Source: Actinomycetota bacterium
Lineage (GTDB): Bacteria > Actinomycetota > Geothermincolia > Geothermincolales > RBG-13-55-18
Reading direction: 5' to 3'
Assembly: GCA_028275245.1 (NCBI GenBank)
Contig: JAPWVA010000013.1
Span: 1 to 12,199 of the forward strand
Length of the DNA: 12,199 nt
Each line of letters begins with the position of its first letter. Position 1 is the stretch's first letter. The position numbers and the translations under genes are program-made. The notes beneath the pieces are model-generated. The model did not search any database. It saw only the letters and a list, made by a program, of their open reading frames with translations, and was not told the origin of the DNA. This document shows positions 1 through 7,583 of this stretch, in pieces.

Positions 1-111
1 GTGAAGAACTTCGTCAGGGCCTGTGAGATCCTGGACAACTTCTTCCGCGGAGGCATCTTCGGGTACGGCATGATCAGGGCGGAGAAGGGAGAGGCTTTCC
101 CCCGCGATTAG
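1..111 (+). CDS. 3' end of an unidentified protein gene (partial)
   Basis: An open frame enters from the left edge and stops at TAG 109-111, giving the last 36 residues of a protein (ending EAFPRD). The tail contains a short aromatic and glycine-rich segment (FFRGGIFGYG) and no family motif that I recognise. The codons are GC-rich at third positions, like the neighbouring genes, so a real gene end is likely. The first base triplet happens to be GTG, but the fragment looks like the end of a longer protein rather than a 36-residue gene. The stop codon lies in the loop of a 6-bp hairpin (CCCGCG 101-106 with CGCGGG 113-118). Function unknown. Confidence 0.5.
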   Translation: MKNFVRACEILDNFFRGGIFGYGMIRAEKGEAFPRD

Positions 112-490
112 GCGCGGGAACCGCGACCGTCCGAGGGCGGGTCCGCGGCGTCGCGCCGGGTCCCGAGGAACCAGTTCCCCTCACCCCTATGGGTTCGCGG
201 GATGGGATGAGGTCGCGAGCTGACCACAAACCGGCCCCGGCCCTTAGCGGCCGTGGCATGGTGTAATATTAACCTCTGGGAAACCTACCGGAAGAAGCCG
301 GCTTGGAGGCGTCGATTTCCGGCCCGAGAAGAGAAATCGTTTCGCCTTTGAACGCTGGGATTGTGCCGGGAAGGGTGGGGAACCCGATGGCCCGGCGAGC
401 GGTGAGGCCGGAGGGGACGTGGGCCTAGGCCGGTTCTGCGATGCGCAGCAGGGAACCAAGGAGACCTGGGAAGGAGGAGCGGGCCCGTTG
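112..490. other. Gene-free gap upstream of tmk
   Basis: I see no convincing gene here; reading frames crossing it are shadows. Just after the upstream stop there is GC-rich inverted-repeat sequence (CCGCG near 121-125 and CGCGG further on), possibly a terminator without a T-tract. An AT-rich TAATAT at 264-269 in otherwise GC-rich DNA is a weak -10 candidate with no good -35 box. A 7-bp inverted repeat (CGATTTC 313-319 with GAAATCG 333-339) overlaps a motif at 331-361 that recurs upstream of the por operon. GCCGGG/CCCGGC arms follow near 364-395. The stretch could be a structured 5' leader of the tmk operon; that is inference. Confidence 0.4.
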
Positions 491-1156
491 ATGAACAGGA
501 TCAAGGGAAGCGGGAAGAGGGGTTTTCTCATCACCTTCGAGGGGGTGGAAGGGTCCGGCAAGACCACGCAGATGAACATGCTCCACGCCCACCTCCTCCG
601 CCTCAAGGTGGACGTGGTGGCCACCCACGAGCCGGGAGGTACCCGCATCGGCGAGGAGATCCGCCGCATCATCCTGAACCCCGTCTACGGGGAGATGCAT
701 CCCCTCACCGAGGCAGTGCTCTACGCGGCCGACCGGGCCCAGCACGTGCAAGAGGTGATAAGGCCAGCCCTGGACGCGGGACGGGTGGTCCTGTGCGACC
801 GCTATATCGATTCCTCCCTGGCTTACCAGGGAGTGGCCCGGGGCCTGGGGCTGGAGGCCATCAGGAACCTCAACGAGTGGGTAACCGGCGACCTCTACCC
901 GGATCTCACCGTCCTGTTGGAGATCCCCTACGAAGTGGGCCTGCAGAGGCTGCAGAAGAGGCGAAGGACGCTGGACCGCATGGAGGGGCAACCGGAGAGG
1001 TTCCACGCCCACGTGCAGGAGGCCTATCGCTCGCTGGCCAAGATCTTCTCCGCCCGCTTCCTGGTCCTCGACGGGACCGAGCCTCCGGACAGGATCCACC
1101 ACCGCATAATGCAGGAGGTCCTACCCCTCCTCGGCATGCAGAGGCCCTCCGAGTGA
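491..1156 (+). CDS. tmk: Thymidylate kinase (dTMP kinase)
   Basis: Phosphorylates dTMP to dTDP with ATP in the cytoplasm, in dTTP synthesis. From ATG 491 the protein has 221 residues, close to the usual 205-215. Visible hallmarks are the P-loop GVEGSGKT (18-25), the EPGGT motif (47-51), the DRA segment near 81-83 and the DRYIDSS motif (103-109), which together bind ATP and dTMP. A basic stretch (LQKRRRTLDR) followed by FHAHVQEAY matches the lid and C-terminal helix region. The start is chosen because conserved sequence begins about 10 residues later and AAGGAGG lies at 471-477. A TTG immediately before (488) is an alternative, and the frame stays open upstream to a GTG at 419 with no family-like sequence. 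It heads a tmk-holB-ricT cluster, a common arrangement in Gram-positive bacteria. Confidence 0.95.
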   Translation: MNRIKGSGKRGFLITFEGVEGSGKTTQMNMLHAHLLRLKVDVVATHEPGGTRIGEEIRRIILNPVYGEMHPLTEAVLYAADRAQHVQEVIRPALDAGRVVLCDRYIDSSLAYQGVARGLGLEAIRNLNEWVTGDLYPDLTVLLEIPYEVGLQRLQKRRRTLDRMEGQPERFHAHVQEAYRSLAKIFSARFLVLDGTEPPDRIHHRIMQEVLPLLGMQRPSE

Positions 1157-1310
1157 CCGCGGATGGGGGGCGCGCCGACGTGCAAGAAGGGGGATCGTGG
1201 GGATGATCCCGGGGGAGGGGGGCGGGAAGCCGGGTGGCCCTGAGGAGTATGGGGCCGAGCCCTCCCTCTCGGGAAGGGCCCGGGATCACCGAAGGGAGGA
1301 GAAAAGGGCC

Positions 1311-2450
1311 TTGGCTGCTTCCTGGGAAGAGGTCTACGGGCAGGGTCCCGCCGTGAGGCTCCTCAGGAGCTTCCTGGAGCGGGGAGAGGTCCCCCACGCC
1401 ATGCTTTTCCTGGGCCCCCGGGGCGTGGGCAAGTCCACCGTGGCCAGACTCTTCGCCGCCGCCTACCTCTGTCCCTCCGGCGGTCTGGACGATTGCCCTT
1501 CCTGCCGCCGGGTAATGGAGGGGATTCACCCCGATTTTCACCTGGTGGAGCCGGAGGGATTGCAGATCCGCAAGGAACAGGTGGACGAGTTGGAGAGGTC
1601 GCTGCACCTCAAGCCCGCCGGGGGCAAGGGGAGGGTAGCGGTGGTGGAGGAGGCGGGAACCATGAATGTTTACGCCGCCAACGCCTTTTTGAAGACCCTG
1701 GAAGAGCCCCCTCCGGGTACCTGCATCATCCTGGTGGCGGAGAGGGAGGAGGAGCTCCTGCCCACCCTGGTGTCCCGCTGCACGGCGGTGAGGTTCCACC
1801 CCATACCCACCGGCGAGATCGAGAGGTACCTGGTGGAGGTGGAGGGTCTGGATGGGGTGGAGGCGGGGGAAATCTCCCGCTGGAGCGGAGGCGTCTTCGG
1901 CCGGGCGGTGAGCTGGGCCAGGGACAGGAGGAGGCTGCGGTTCCGGGAGGCCGGGGTGGATTTCGCGGCCCGGGCGCGCCGGGAAGGCCTGGCGGACTTA
2001 CTCTTTCGCCTGGGGGAGTTACGGGAGGAGTGGGAATCCTACTCCCGAAGGGAGGCGGAGCTCCCCGAGGCTTACCGACAGGCAGTAGACCAGTGGAGCT
2101 TGCAGGCCCTGAAGAAGAAGACGGAAGAAAGGCACAAGAGGGAGACGGCCCGCCGAAGGCGGGAGGCGGTGGAGGACTTCCTAGATGGAATGGCCTCTTT
2201 TTACCGGGATATAATCGTCTATGACCTGGTGGAGGGAGGGGGAGCTGATCCCGTGCCGCGCTTGGTCAACCGCGGCAGATGGCAAGAGGTGGAGTCCGAG
2301 GCCCTCATCCTGGGCCGCAAGAGGGCAGGGGAGAAGCTGGCCCTGGTGGAATGGGCCCGCAGGGCTCTGGAGGGCAATGTGGACCCAGCACTGACCTTGG
2401 ACGCCCTGGCGGCTGGTCTCAAGGGTTGGGCCAGGCCTTCCCTCAGGTGA
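1311..2450 (+). CDS. holB: DNA polymerase III subunit delta' (clamp-loader ATPase-like)
   Basis: Delta' subunit of the clamp loader, which opens and loads the beta sliding clamp during replication. Counting from TTG 1311 (379 residues): the family-typical start SWEEVYGQ, the P-loop GPRGVGKS (35-42), a cysteine-containing insertion (C54, C62, C65) followed by HPDF, a Walker-B-like VVEEAGTMN, then NAFLKTLEEPP and the SRC motif (155-157). The common zinc site has four cysteines; one is missing here. The acidic Walker B pair reads EE, and delta' is generally not the hydrolysing subunit. TTG 1311 is preferred because GGGAGGAG (1294-1301) sits 9 nt upstream and the homologous region begins there. 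GTG 1197 or ATG 1203 would add up to 38 residues of low-complexity Gly/Glu/Arg sequence unlike the family. The C-terminal third is highly charged (KKKTEERHKRETARRRRE) and probably helical. It lies between tmk and ricT. Confidence 0.9.
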   Translation: MAASWEEVYGQGPAVRLLRSFLERGEVPHAMLFLGPRGVGKSTVARLFAAAYLCPSGGLDDCPSCRRVMEGIHPDFHLVEPEGLQIRKEQVDELERSLHLKPAGGKGRVAVVEEAGTMNVYAANAFLKTLEEPPPGTCIILVAEREEELLPTLVSRCTAVRFHPIPTGEIERYLVEVEGLDGVEAGEISRWSGGVFGRAVSWARDRRRLRFREAGVDFAARARREGLADLLFRLGELREEWESYSRREAELPEAYRQAVDQWSLQALKKKTEERHKRETARRRREAVEDFLDGMASFYRDIIVYDLVEGGGADPVPRLVNRGRWQEVESEALILGRKRAGEKLALVEWARRALEGNVDPALTLDALAAGLKGWARPSLR

Positions 2451-2534
2451 GACGGCCTGCCGGTTAGGGCGTCCTTCCCGGTGGAGCTTATTAGCGGTTG
2501 AACCGGGCGAGATCGAGAAAGGAGCCATGAACAT

Positions 2535-3407
2535 ATGCCCGTGGTGGTGGGGGTCAGTTTCCGAAAGGGGGGGCGAGTCCGCTTCTACGACGCGGACCGC
2601 CTGGTGCTCAAGGTGGGGGACGAGGTGATCGTGCCCACCGAGAAGGGAACCGCTTACGGAACCGTGGTGACCCAACCCCGGCACCTTCCCGATGACCCGG
2701 GTGCCCCCAGATTGGAAAGGGTGATCCGAAGGGCCACCGACGAGGACCGGCGCCAGATGGAGAAGAACGAGGTGCGCCGGGAACGGGCGGTGCGCAAGGG
2801 TCTTGAGCTCATCGCCAAGCACGGCCTTCCTATGAAGCTTGTGGACGTGGACTTCCCCTTCGAGGGGGGTACCATCACCTTCTATTTTACCGCTGAGGGG
2901 AGGGTGGACTTCCGGGCCCTGGTGCGGGACCTGGCCTCGGCCCTCAAGTCCCGGATAGAGCTGCGCCAGATCGGCGTGAGAGATGAGGCCAAAATGGTGG
3001 GAGGCCTGGGGCCCTGCGGCCAACCCCTCTGCTGCGCCCAGTTCCTCGACCACTTCCACCCCATATCCATTCGCATGGCGAAGGAGCAAAACCTACCCCT
3101 CAACCCCGCCAAGATATCAGGATTGTGCGGGCGCCTCATGTGCTGCCTGCGCTTCGAGTACGATCAGTACCGGCGCTTTCTCCTGCGGGTGCCGGCGGTG
3201 GGGGAGGAGGTGGAGGTTGAGGGGTCCCGGGCCCGGGTGGTGGCCCACGATGTCCTCCACGAAAGGGTGGTCCTGGAGAGGGAGGACGGCGAGAGGCTGG
3301 TCCTTCCCGCCGATTATTTCGGGCCCGAGCCGGAGGTGGAGGAGGAAGTGCCGGAGCCGGTGGAGGACGAGATAGTGGGGGACGAGGAGGAATACGACTC
3401 CGGCTGA
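2535..3407 (+). CDS. ricT: PSP1 / RicT (YaaT) family iron-sulfur regulatory protein
   Basis: A 290-residue PSP1-domain protein. In Bacillus subtilis the homologue YaaT/RicT sits directly downstream of holB and forms the RicAFT complex, which carries 4Fe-4S clusters and assists RNase Y in mRNA processing. The sequence shows two cysteine groups, C161/C166/C167 (GPCGQPLCC) and C198/C203/C204 (GLCGRLMCC), typical of RicT, and the preceding segments FYFTAEGRVDFRALVRDLA and RIELRQIGVRDEAK are family hallmarks. The C-terminal ~28 residues are very acidic (runs of E and D), a feature I would treat as variable. ATG 2535 follows AAAGGAG (2518-2524) at 10 nt. No RicA or RicF gene lies in the window. The RNase Y role is inferred from family knowledge. 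Confidence 0.92.
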   Translation: MPVVVGVSFRKGGRVRFYDADRLVLKVGDEVIVPTEKGTAYGTVVTQPRHLPDDPGAPRLERVIRRATDEDRRQMEKNEVRRERAVRKGLELIAKHGLPMKLVDVDFPFEGGTITFYFTAEGRVDFRALVRDLASALKSRIELRQIGVRDEAKMVGGLGPCGQPLCCAQFLDHFHPISIRMAKEQNLPLNPAKISGLCGRLMCCLRFEYDQYRRFLLRVPAVGEEVEVEGSRARVVAHDVLHERVVLEREDGERLVLPADYFGPEPEVEEEVPEPVEDEIVGDEEEYDSG

Positions 3408-3845
3408 GGTCCCAGGGGTCGGGGTACCGGTGAAGGTACATGACCGGCCCGGGAAGCCTCCGAGGGCCTTGCGGTGTGACGGAGGCGTATGGTGGCCCGT
3501 GGCCGGCACCCTACACGCTGCCTTGGGCCCCGGGGGATGACGGACGTGGTCGACACGCTCATATCCCTGTGATATATATTGAACCGGCTCCGTCCGCGGT
3601 CGGCTTGTCGGCCGGCCAAATGGAGCGAAGACGATAAACCACCCCGGGATCCCGTCCGGCGCATGTCCTTGGGAGGGAGAGAAAACCCCAAGAAAACCGG
3701 CCGGAGAAAGCGATTCACCTTTGAGTTCCGGGGATCTTAGAAGGGAGGGAGGTCTTTTCGCTCCCGGTGCCGGGCCCCGCTCCCAGCAGGGGATCACGGT
3801 AACAGGCCGGCTGAGAACGCGAGTGGGTCCGAGGAAGGCGAGGCC
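3408..3845. other. Long gap / probable 5' leader of the por operon
   Basis: These 438 bp hold no gene I can support; a 65-codon frame (3440-3637) lacks a ribosome binding site and runs through the promoter candidate. From about 3585 on it would be the leader of the por mRNA. It contains a 6-bp hairpin (CTTGGG 3668-3673 with CCCAAG 3687-3692), a motif at 3704-3735 shared with the gap before tmk, and further GC-rich inverted repeats near 3742-3790. No known riboswitch consensus was recognised. No clear T-tract terminator is visible behind ricT. Confidence 0.45.
3550..3578 (+). promoter_or_regulatory. Candidate promoter of the por operon
   Basis: TCGACA (3550-3555, one mismatch to TTGACA), a 17-nt spacer, and TATATA (3573-3578) preceded by TGA, that is an extended -10 (TG at 3570-3571). 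TATATT at 3575-3580 is an overlapping alternative -10. This is one of few AT-rich spots in GC-rich DNA. Transcription would start near 3585, about 260 nt before the porC start codon, leaving an unusually long leader. Sequence-based only. Confidence 0.5.
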
Positions 3846-4439
3846 ATGGTCGAGTTGAGGTTTCACGGTCTGGGTGGCCAGGGGGCGGTTACCCTCTCAT
3901 ACTTGCTGGCCAAGGCGGGGGATCGCATGGGCCGGTACGTCCAGGCCTTCCCCTTCTTCGGGGCCGAACGCCGGGGGGCGCCGGTGAAATCCTATCTACG
4001 CATGGACGAAAGGCCCATCTACCTCAGGAGCCAGATCTACCGACCCGATTTCGTGGTGGTGATGAACCTGGGCCTCACCGAGGCCGCCATCTCCGAGGGC
4101 ACCAAGGAGGATACGGTGCTCATCTTCAACGCCACTGCGGAAGAGGAGGCGCGCCTGACCCATCTTGACTTCCCGGCCTACCGGGTGGATGCCACCTCCA
4201 TCGCCCTGGAGTTGGGCATGGAGGTGGAGGGGATGCCCCTTGTGAACGTCCCCTTCTTGGGGGCTGTGGCCCACGTGACCGGGCTCGTGAACATGGAGGC
4301 CATAGCGGAAGTCCTGAGGGAGACCTACCCACCGGACAGGGCCGAGTTGAGCCTGGAGGCGGCTCGGCGGGGGTTCACCTCGGTGGTAAAGTTCCAGGAG
4401 GCGAAGGAAAAGGGGCAAAAGGCCGCCTCGGGAAGGTAG
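3846..4439 (+). CDS. porC: Pyruvate/2-oxoacid:ferredoxin oxidoreductase, gamma subunit
   Basis: Gamma subunit (197 residues) of the four-subunit ferredoxin oxidoreductase, which decarboxylates pyruvate (or a related 2-oxoacid) with CoA to acyl-CoA, CO2 and reduced ferredoxin in the cytoplasm of anaerobes. The N-terminus shows the family signature FHGLGGQGAVT (6-16) and FFGAERRGAPV (37-47), followed by a conserved region around NVPFLGAVAHVTG. ATG 3846 has GAGGAAGG (3831-3838) 7 nt upstream. It is first in the gamma-delta-alpha-beta order, as in Thermotoga-type por operons. The substrate is taken as pyruvate because the alpha and beta subunits are Por-like; a 2-ketoisovalerate enzyme cannot be excluded from this subunit alone. 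Confidence 0.9.
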   Translation: MVELRFHGLGGQGAVTLSYLLAKAGDRMGRYVQAFPFFGAERRGAPVKSYLRMDERPIYLRSQIYRPDFVVVMNLGLTEAAISEGTKEDTVLIFNATAEEEARLTHLDFPAYRVDATSIALELGMEVEGMPLVNVPFLGAVAHVTGLVNMEAIAEVLRETYPPDRAELSLEAARRGFTSVVKFQEAKEKGQKAASGR

Positions 4440-4481
4440 GCTAATGATCACCTCCCCGAGGGAGGGCGTGGGTGTAAAGTC

Positions 4482-4805
4482 ATGAACGACAGAGGCAGGA
4501 AAAAGGGTTTCGGCGGCGGTCCTGCCGGGGCCGGGCGGAAGGTGACAGAGGTGGAAATAGGCCTCCTCACCACTCTCTCGGTGCCCGCCCGGGGGAGCGT
4601 GGGTAAGACCGGCTCCTGGAGGACTTTCGTGCCGGTGATCGACCCGGGTCGTTGTACTAAATGCCTTCTCTGTTGGGTCTACTGTCCCGAGGCATGCGTC
4701 TCGAGGGACTTGATCATCGACCTGGACTACTGCAAGGGATGCGGCATCTGCGCCGAGGAGTGCCCCCGGGATGCCATCGCCATGGTGAAGGAGGAGAAGC
4801 GTTGA
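4482..4805 (+). CDS. porD: Pyruvate/2-oxoacid:ferredoxin oxidoreductase, delta subunit (2[4Fe-4S] ferredoxin)
   Basis: A 107-residue ferredoxin-like subunit carrying electrons from the catalytic subunits to external ferredoxin. Two CxxCxxCxxxCP motifs are visible: C58/C61/C64/C68 and C84/C87/C90/C94, enough for two 4Fe-4S clusters; C72 is extra. About 20 residues at the N-terminus are Gly/Lys/Arg-rich and unlike the family, whose recognisable part begins near the SWRTFVPVID segment (45-54). The start is therefore uncertain: ATG 4482 has only a poorly spaced GGAGGG (4461-4466). It follows porC by 42 nt, and its TGA overlaps the alpha start as TTGA. Confidence 0.9.
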   Translation: MNDRGRKKGFGGGPAGAGRKVTEVEIGLLTTLSVPARGSVGKTGSWRTFVPVIDPGRCTKCLLCWVYCPEACVSRDLIIDLDYCKGCGICAEECPRDAIAMVKEEKR

Positions 4806-6013
4806 GGCTGGTGGAGACGGGAAACCACGCGGCAGCCCACGCGGTCCGGTTGGCCCGGGTGGAGGTGGTCTCGGCCTATCCCATCACCCCCCAGACCCAG
4901 GTGGTGGAGGAGATTTCACGCTTCATCGACGAGGAAGGCTACGATTGCGAGTACATACCAGTGGAGAGCGAGCACAGCGCCATGGCCGCCATGATCGCGG
5001 CGGCTGCCGCCGGCGTAAGGGCTTTCTCCGCTACCTCCTCCCACGGACTGGCCTATATGTACGAGCTACTCCATTGGGCAGCGGGAATCCGCCTGCCCAT
5101 GGTGATGGCCAACGTGAACCGGGCCCTGGGGCCGGGGTGGAACATATGGTGCGATCACCAGGACGCCATGTCGGCCCGGGATACCGGTTGGATACAGCTT
5201 TACTGCTCCACCCACCAGGAGATACTGGACACGGTGATCCAGGCCTACCGTATCAGCGAGGACCCCTCCGTTTTTCTACCGGTGATGGTATGCTACGACG
5301 CCTTCACCATGTCCCATACCTACATGCAGGTGGACATACCCGAGCAGGAAACGGTGGATCGTTTCCTGCCCCCCTTTCGCACCTCCTGGAGGCTGGACCC
5401 CCGCTTCCCGCTCACCCACGGTTCGGTGATATATCCCCAGGACTACGAGGAGACGAGGTATTCCATTTACCAGGCCCACCGGGCTGCCCGGGAGGTCATA
5501 CGCCGGACCGCGGAGGAATACCGTGACATCGTGGGTAACTACCACGGCGATCTGGTGGAGACCTACTTCATGGAGGACGCCGAGCACGCCGTGGTGGCGG
5601 TGGGCACCCTGGCCCTGGAGGCCCGGGTGGCGGCGGAAGAGCTGCGCGGCGCAGGATACCCCTGCGGGGTGGTGAGGATACGCTCCTACCGCCCTTTCCC
5701 CTTCGAGGAGCTGCGGGAGCTGTTGGGTGGGATGCGGACCGTGGTGGTCTTGGACCGGGCGGTGTCCTTCGGGTTGGGCGGCATCCTTGCCTCCGAGGTG
5801 AAGGCGGTGCTGGGCGGGGAGGGCCCCCGGCCAGTGAGCCTCATCGCCGGGCTGGGAGGGCGGGACGTCCCCTACACCCTGATAGCGGAGAGAACAGAGG
5901 CTGCCATCCGGGGCGAGTTATCTGGGGAGGAATGGCCCACCTTGGCCCTGAACGAGCGGCACCTGGTGAGCCTCCGGGGCCTGAAGGCCCTTTGGGGGGG
6001 TGAGAGGGCTTGA
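4802..6013 (+). CDS. porA: Pyruvate/2-oxoacid:ferredoxin oxidoreductase, alpha subunit
   Basis: Alpha subunit (403 residues), forming with beta the thiamine-pyrophosphate active site. Visible are YPITPQT (26-32), ESEH (55-58), the ATSSHGLAYM segment and NRALGPGWNIWCDHQD (106-121), which resembles Por rather than oxoglutarate enzymes, then a C-terminal domain typical of the transketolase-C-like fold (VVAVGTLALEARVA ... VRIRSYRPFP). TTG 4802 is chosen because AAGGAGGAG (4788-4796) precedes it at good spacing, it overlaps the porD stop as TTGA, and the family sequence starts immediately. The frame is open upstream to 4661, but that part is porD read out of frame. GTG 4811 is a minor alternative. 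The overlap suggests translational coupling. Confidence 0.93.
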   Translation: MRLVETGNHAAAHAVRLARVEVVSAYPITPQTQVVEEISRFIDEEGYDCEYIPVESEHSAMAAMIAAAAAGVRAFSATSSHGLAYMYELLHWAAGIRLPMVMANVNRALGPGWNIWCDHQDAMSARDTGWIQLYCSTHQEILDTVIQAYRISEDPSVFLPVMVCYDAFTMSHTYMQVDIPEQETVDRFLPPFRTSWRLDPRFPLTHGSVIYPQDYEETRYSIYQAHRAAREVIRRTAEEYRDIVGNYHGDLVETYFMEDAEHAVVAVGTLALEARVAAEELRGAGYPCGVVRIRSYRPFPFEELRELLGGMRTVVVLDRAVSFGLGGILASEVKAVLGGEGPRPVSLIAGLGGRDVPYTLIAERTEAAIRGELSGEEWPTLALNERHLVSLRGLKALWGGERA

Positions 6014-6972
6014 GGATCAAGGATTTTCCCGAGGAGGAGCTGCTGCTCCCCGGCAATGCCGCTTGCCAGGGATGTCCTTCATCTATGGCCCTGCGCTTGG
6101 CCCTCAAGGCCCTAGGCAGGAACACCCTACTGGCGGTGATCGCCTCTTGCACATCGGTGCTGCAAAGTCCCTTCCCCGCAACCGCTTTCGACCTCCCCGT
6201 ACTGAACATGGCCTTCGCGACTGGGGGTGCTACCGGATCTGGCCTGGCCGCGGCGGTGGAGCGGCTGATGAAAAAGGGCGTGTATCGTGAAAGGCCCACA
6301 GTGCTGGTGTGGGCGGGTGACGGCGGTACCTATGACATAGGAATCCAGTCTCTTTCAGGGGCAGCGGAGCGCAATGCCGATTTCATCTACGTGTGCTATA
6401 ACAACGAGGCCTATTCCAACACCGGCACCCAGCGCAGCGGCGCCACGCCCTACGCTGCCTGGACGACCAACACGGTGAAGGGCAAGCGAGAGTGGAGGAA
6501 GGATGTGGCCCAGATCATGGTGGCCCACGGCATTCCCTACGTGGCCACCGCTTCACTGGCCTACCCCACTGACCTCTTCGAGAAGTTCACCCGTGCCAAG
6601 GGCATCCGGGGGACTCGCTACATCGAGATACTGGCTCCCTGCCCACCGGGTTGGAAGTTCCCCTCCGGGCACACCGTGAAGGTGGCGAGGCTAGCCGTAC
6701 AGACGGGTCTTTGGCTTTTGTACGAGCACCGGGAAGGTATCACCACCTACACGGCGGGTACCCAGAGGATAATCCACGGGAAAGCCCGCCGGCTGCCGGT
6801 GGAGGAGTATCTGAAGGCCCAGGGCCGTTTCCGCCACCTCTTCTACCCGGAGAGGGACGAGGAGCGCATCGCCGAGATACAGCGACGGGTGGATCGGGTG
6901 TTCGAGACCCTCGAGTTCACCCACCGGCTGAAGCAGCATATAATGGACATCGAGATGCTCCCTCCCCGGTGA
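6010..6972 (+). CDS. porB: Pyruvate/2-oxoacid:ferredoxin oxidoreductase, beta subunit
   Basis: Beta subunit (320 residues) holding the thiamine pyrophosphate and the proximal 4Fe-4S cluster. The TPP-binding motif is present as GDGGT (103-107) through NNEAY (131-135), with SNTGTQRSG following. Cysteines C19, C22, C47 and C211 correspond to the four cluster ligands known in pyruvate:ferredoxin oxidoreductases. Translation begins at TTG 6010, overlapping the alpha stop as TTGA, with a GAGAGG-type site upstream. Length is normal for PorB. It is the last protein gene of the operon; a tRNA gene begins 18 nt after its stop. Confidence 0.93.
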   Translation: MRIKDFPEEELLLPGNAACQGCPSSMALRLALKALGRNTLLAVIASCTSVLQSPFPATAFDLPVLNMAFATGGATGSGLAAAVERLMKKGVYRERPTVLVWAGDGGTYDIGIQSLSGAAERNADFIYVCYNNEAYSNTGTQRSGATPYAAWTTNTVKGKREWRKDVAQIMVAHGIPYVATASLAYPTDLFEKFTRAKGIRGTRYIEILAPCPPGWKFPSGHTVKVARLAVQTGLWLLYEHREGITTYTAGTQRIIHGKARRLPVEEYLKAQGRFRHLFYPERDEERIAEIQRRVDRVFETLEFTHRLKQHIMDIEMLPPR

Positions 6973-6990
6973 GGCGGAGGAGGGCCACGG

Positions 6991-7066
6991 GCCGGCGTAG
7001 CTCAGCAGGCAGAGCGGCTCACTCGTAATGAGCAGGTCAGGAGTTCGAGTCTCCTCGCCGGCTCCA
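6991..7066 (+). tRNA. tRNA-Thr (anticodon CGT), CCA encoded
   Basis: A complete 76-nt cloverleaf. The acceptor stem GCCGGCG (6991-6997) pairs with CGCCGGC (7056-7062), followed by a U discriminator and an encoded CCA (7064-7066). The D-stem GCTC/GAGC, the anticodon stem GCTCA/TGAGC (7017-7021, 7029-7033) with loop CTCGTAA, and the T-stem AGGAG/CTCCT with loop TTCGAGT are all intact. Anticodon CGT (7024-7026) reads ACG, threonine; the G1-C72 and C2-G71 pairs agree with threonine identity. It starts 18 nt after porB on the same strand, so it is probably read from the por transcript or from a promoter inside porB. Six Ts (7068-7073) follow directly and may help end transcription. Confidence 0.96.
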
Positions 7067-7080
7067 ATTTTTTATGTAGG

Positions 7081-7359
7081 GTGAATACCGGGTCCGGGAT
7101 GGAGGTATTTCCCGTGGGGTATTACGACATCTTCTACCTGTTCGAGAACGAGGCGTTTGGCGATGACGGTTCTCCTGACGGGGAGGGCCCATCTCCCTGC
7201 GGGAAGGTCGGCGCCCTGGGTGGGGTGGGCGCCGGAAGGGAAGGCCTCCCCACGCCGGTCTGTCCCCGCTGCCTGGTGCCGGTACCCCGGTCCTCGGTGA
7301 GGAGATCGGGCAGACCATCCTGCCCCGGTTGCGGGTCCCCCCTACACACCAGGGCCTGA
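7081..7359 (+). CDS. Possible small zinc-ribbon protein
   Basis: A 92-codon frame from GTG 7081 (or 74 codons from ATG 7099, MEVFPVGYYDIF). The C-terminal third has two CxxC knuckles, CPRC and CPGC, about 20 residues apart, as in short treble-clef or zinc-ribbon proteins; an acidic and glycine-rich stretch precedes them. Third codon positions are GC-rich as in real genes here. Against it: no strong ribosome binding site for either start, no family that I recognise, and a weakly conserved-looking middle. It lies between the tRNA and the surface-protein gene on the same strand. Function unknown; it may be a chance ORF. Confidence 0.45.
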   Translation: MNTGSGMEVFPVGYYDIFYLFENEAFGDDGSPDGEGPSPCGKVGALGGVGAGREGLPTPVCPRCLVPVPRSSVRRSGRPSCPGCGSPLHTRA

Positions 7360-7583
7360 AACCCTTCGCCTTCCACACTGGCGAACGCTCCCCCCACGGG
7401 ATGGTGTTATCGGAGGGCAGTCCGGGGCCCCGGGATTCCTTTTCCGTTCACCCGCATTTTTCGCCGCTCGCCCCCATGGACGTCCCGCTCGCCGATCGGA
7501 TGAGATCGACCGCGGGGGAACCGACGATGGAGGAATTGGAGACGAAGAACCCCTGAGATTTCGAGAGAAGGAGGCGATGAGAG

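Noticed and set aside
425..1102. Long - strand frame opposite tmk (and similar ones opposite holB, ricT and lgt).
   Set aside because: Shadow frames of high-GC genes: no ribosome binding site, no domains, and the + strand proteins are clearly real.
3440..3637. 65-codon + strand frame between ricT and porC.
   Set aside because: No ribosome binding site or domain, and it runs across the best promoter candidate of the region.
4661..4801. N-terminal extension of the alpha subunit frame back to 4661.
   Set aside because: This part is porD read out of frame; TTG 4802 has a good ribosome binding site and begins the family sequence.
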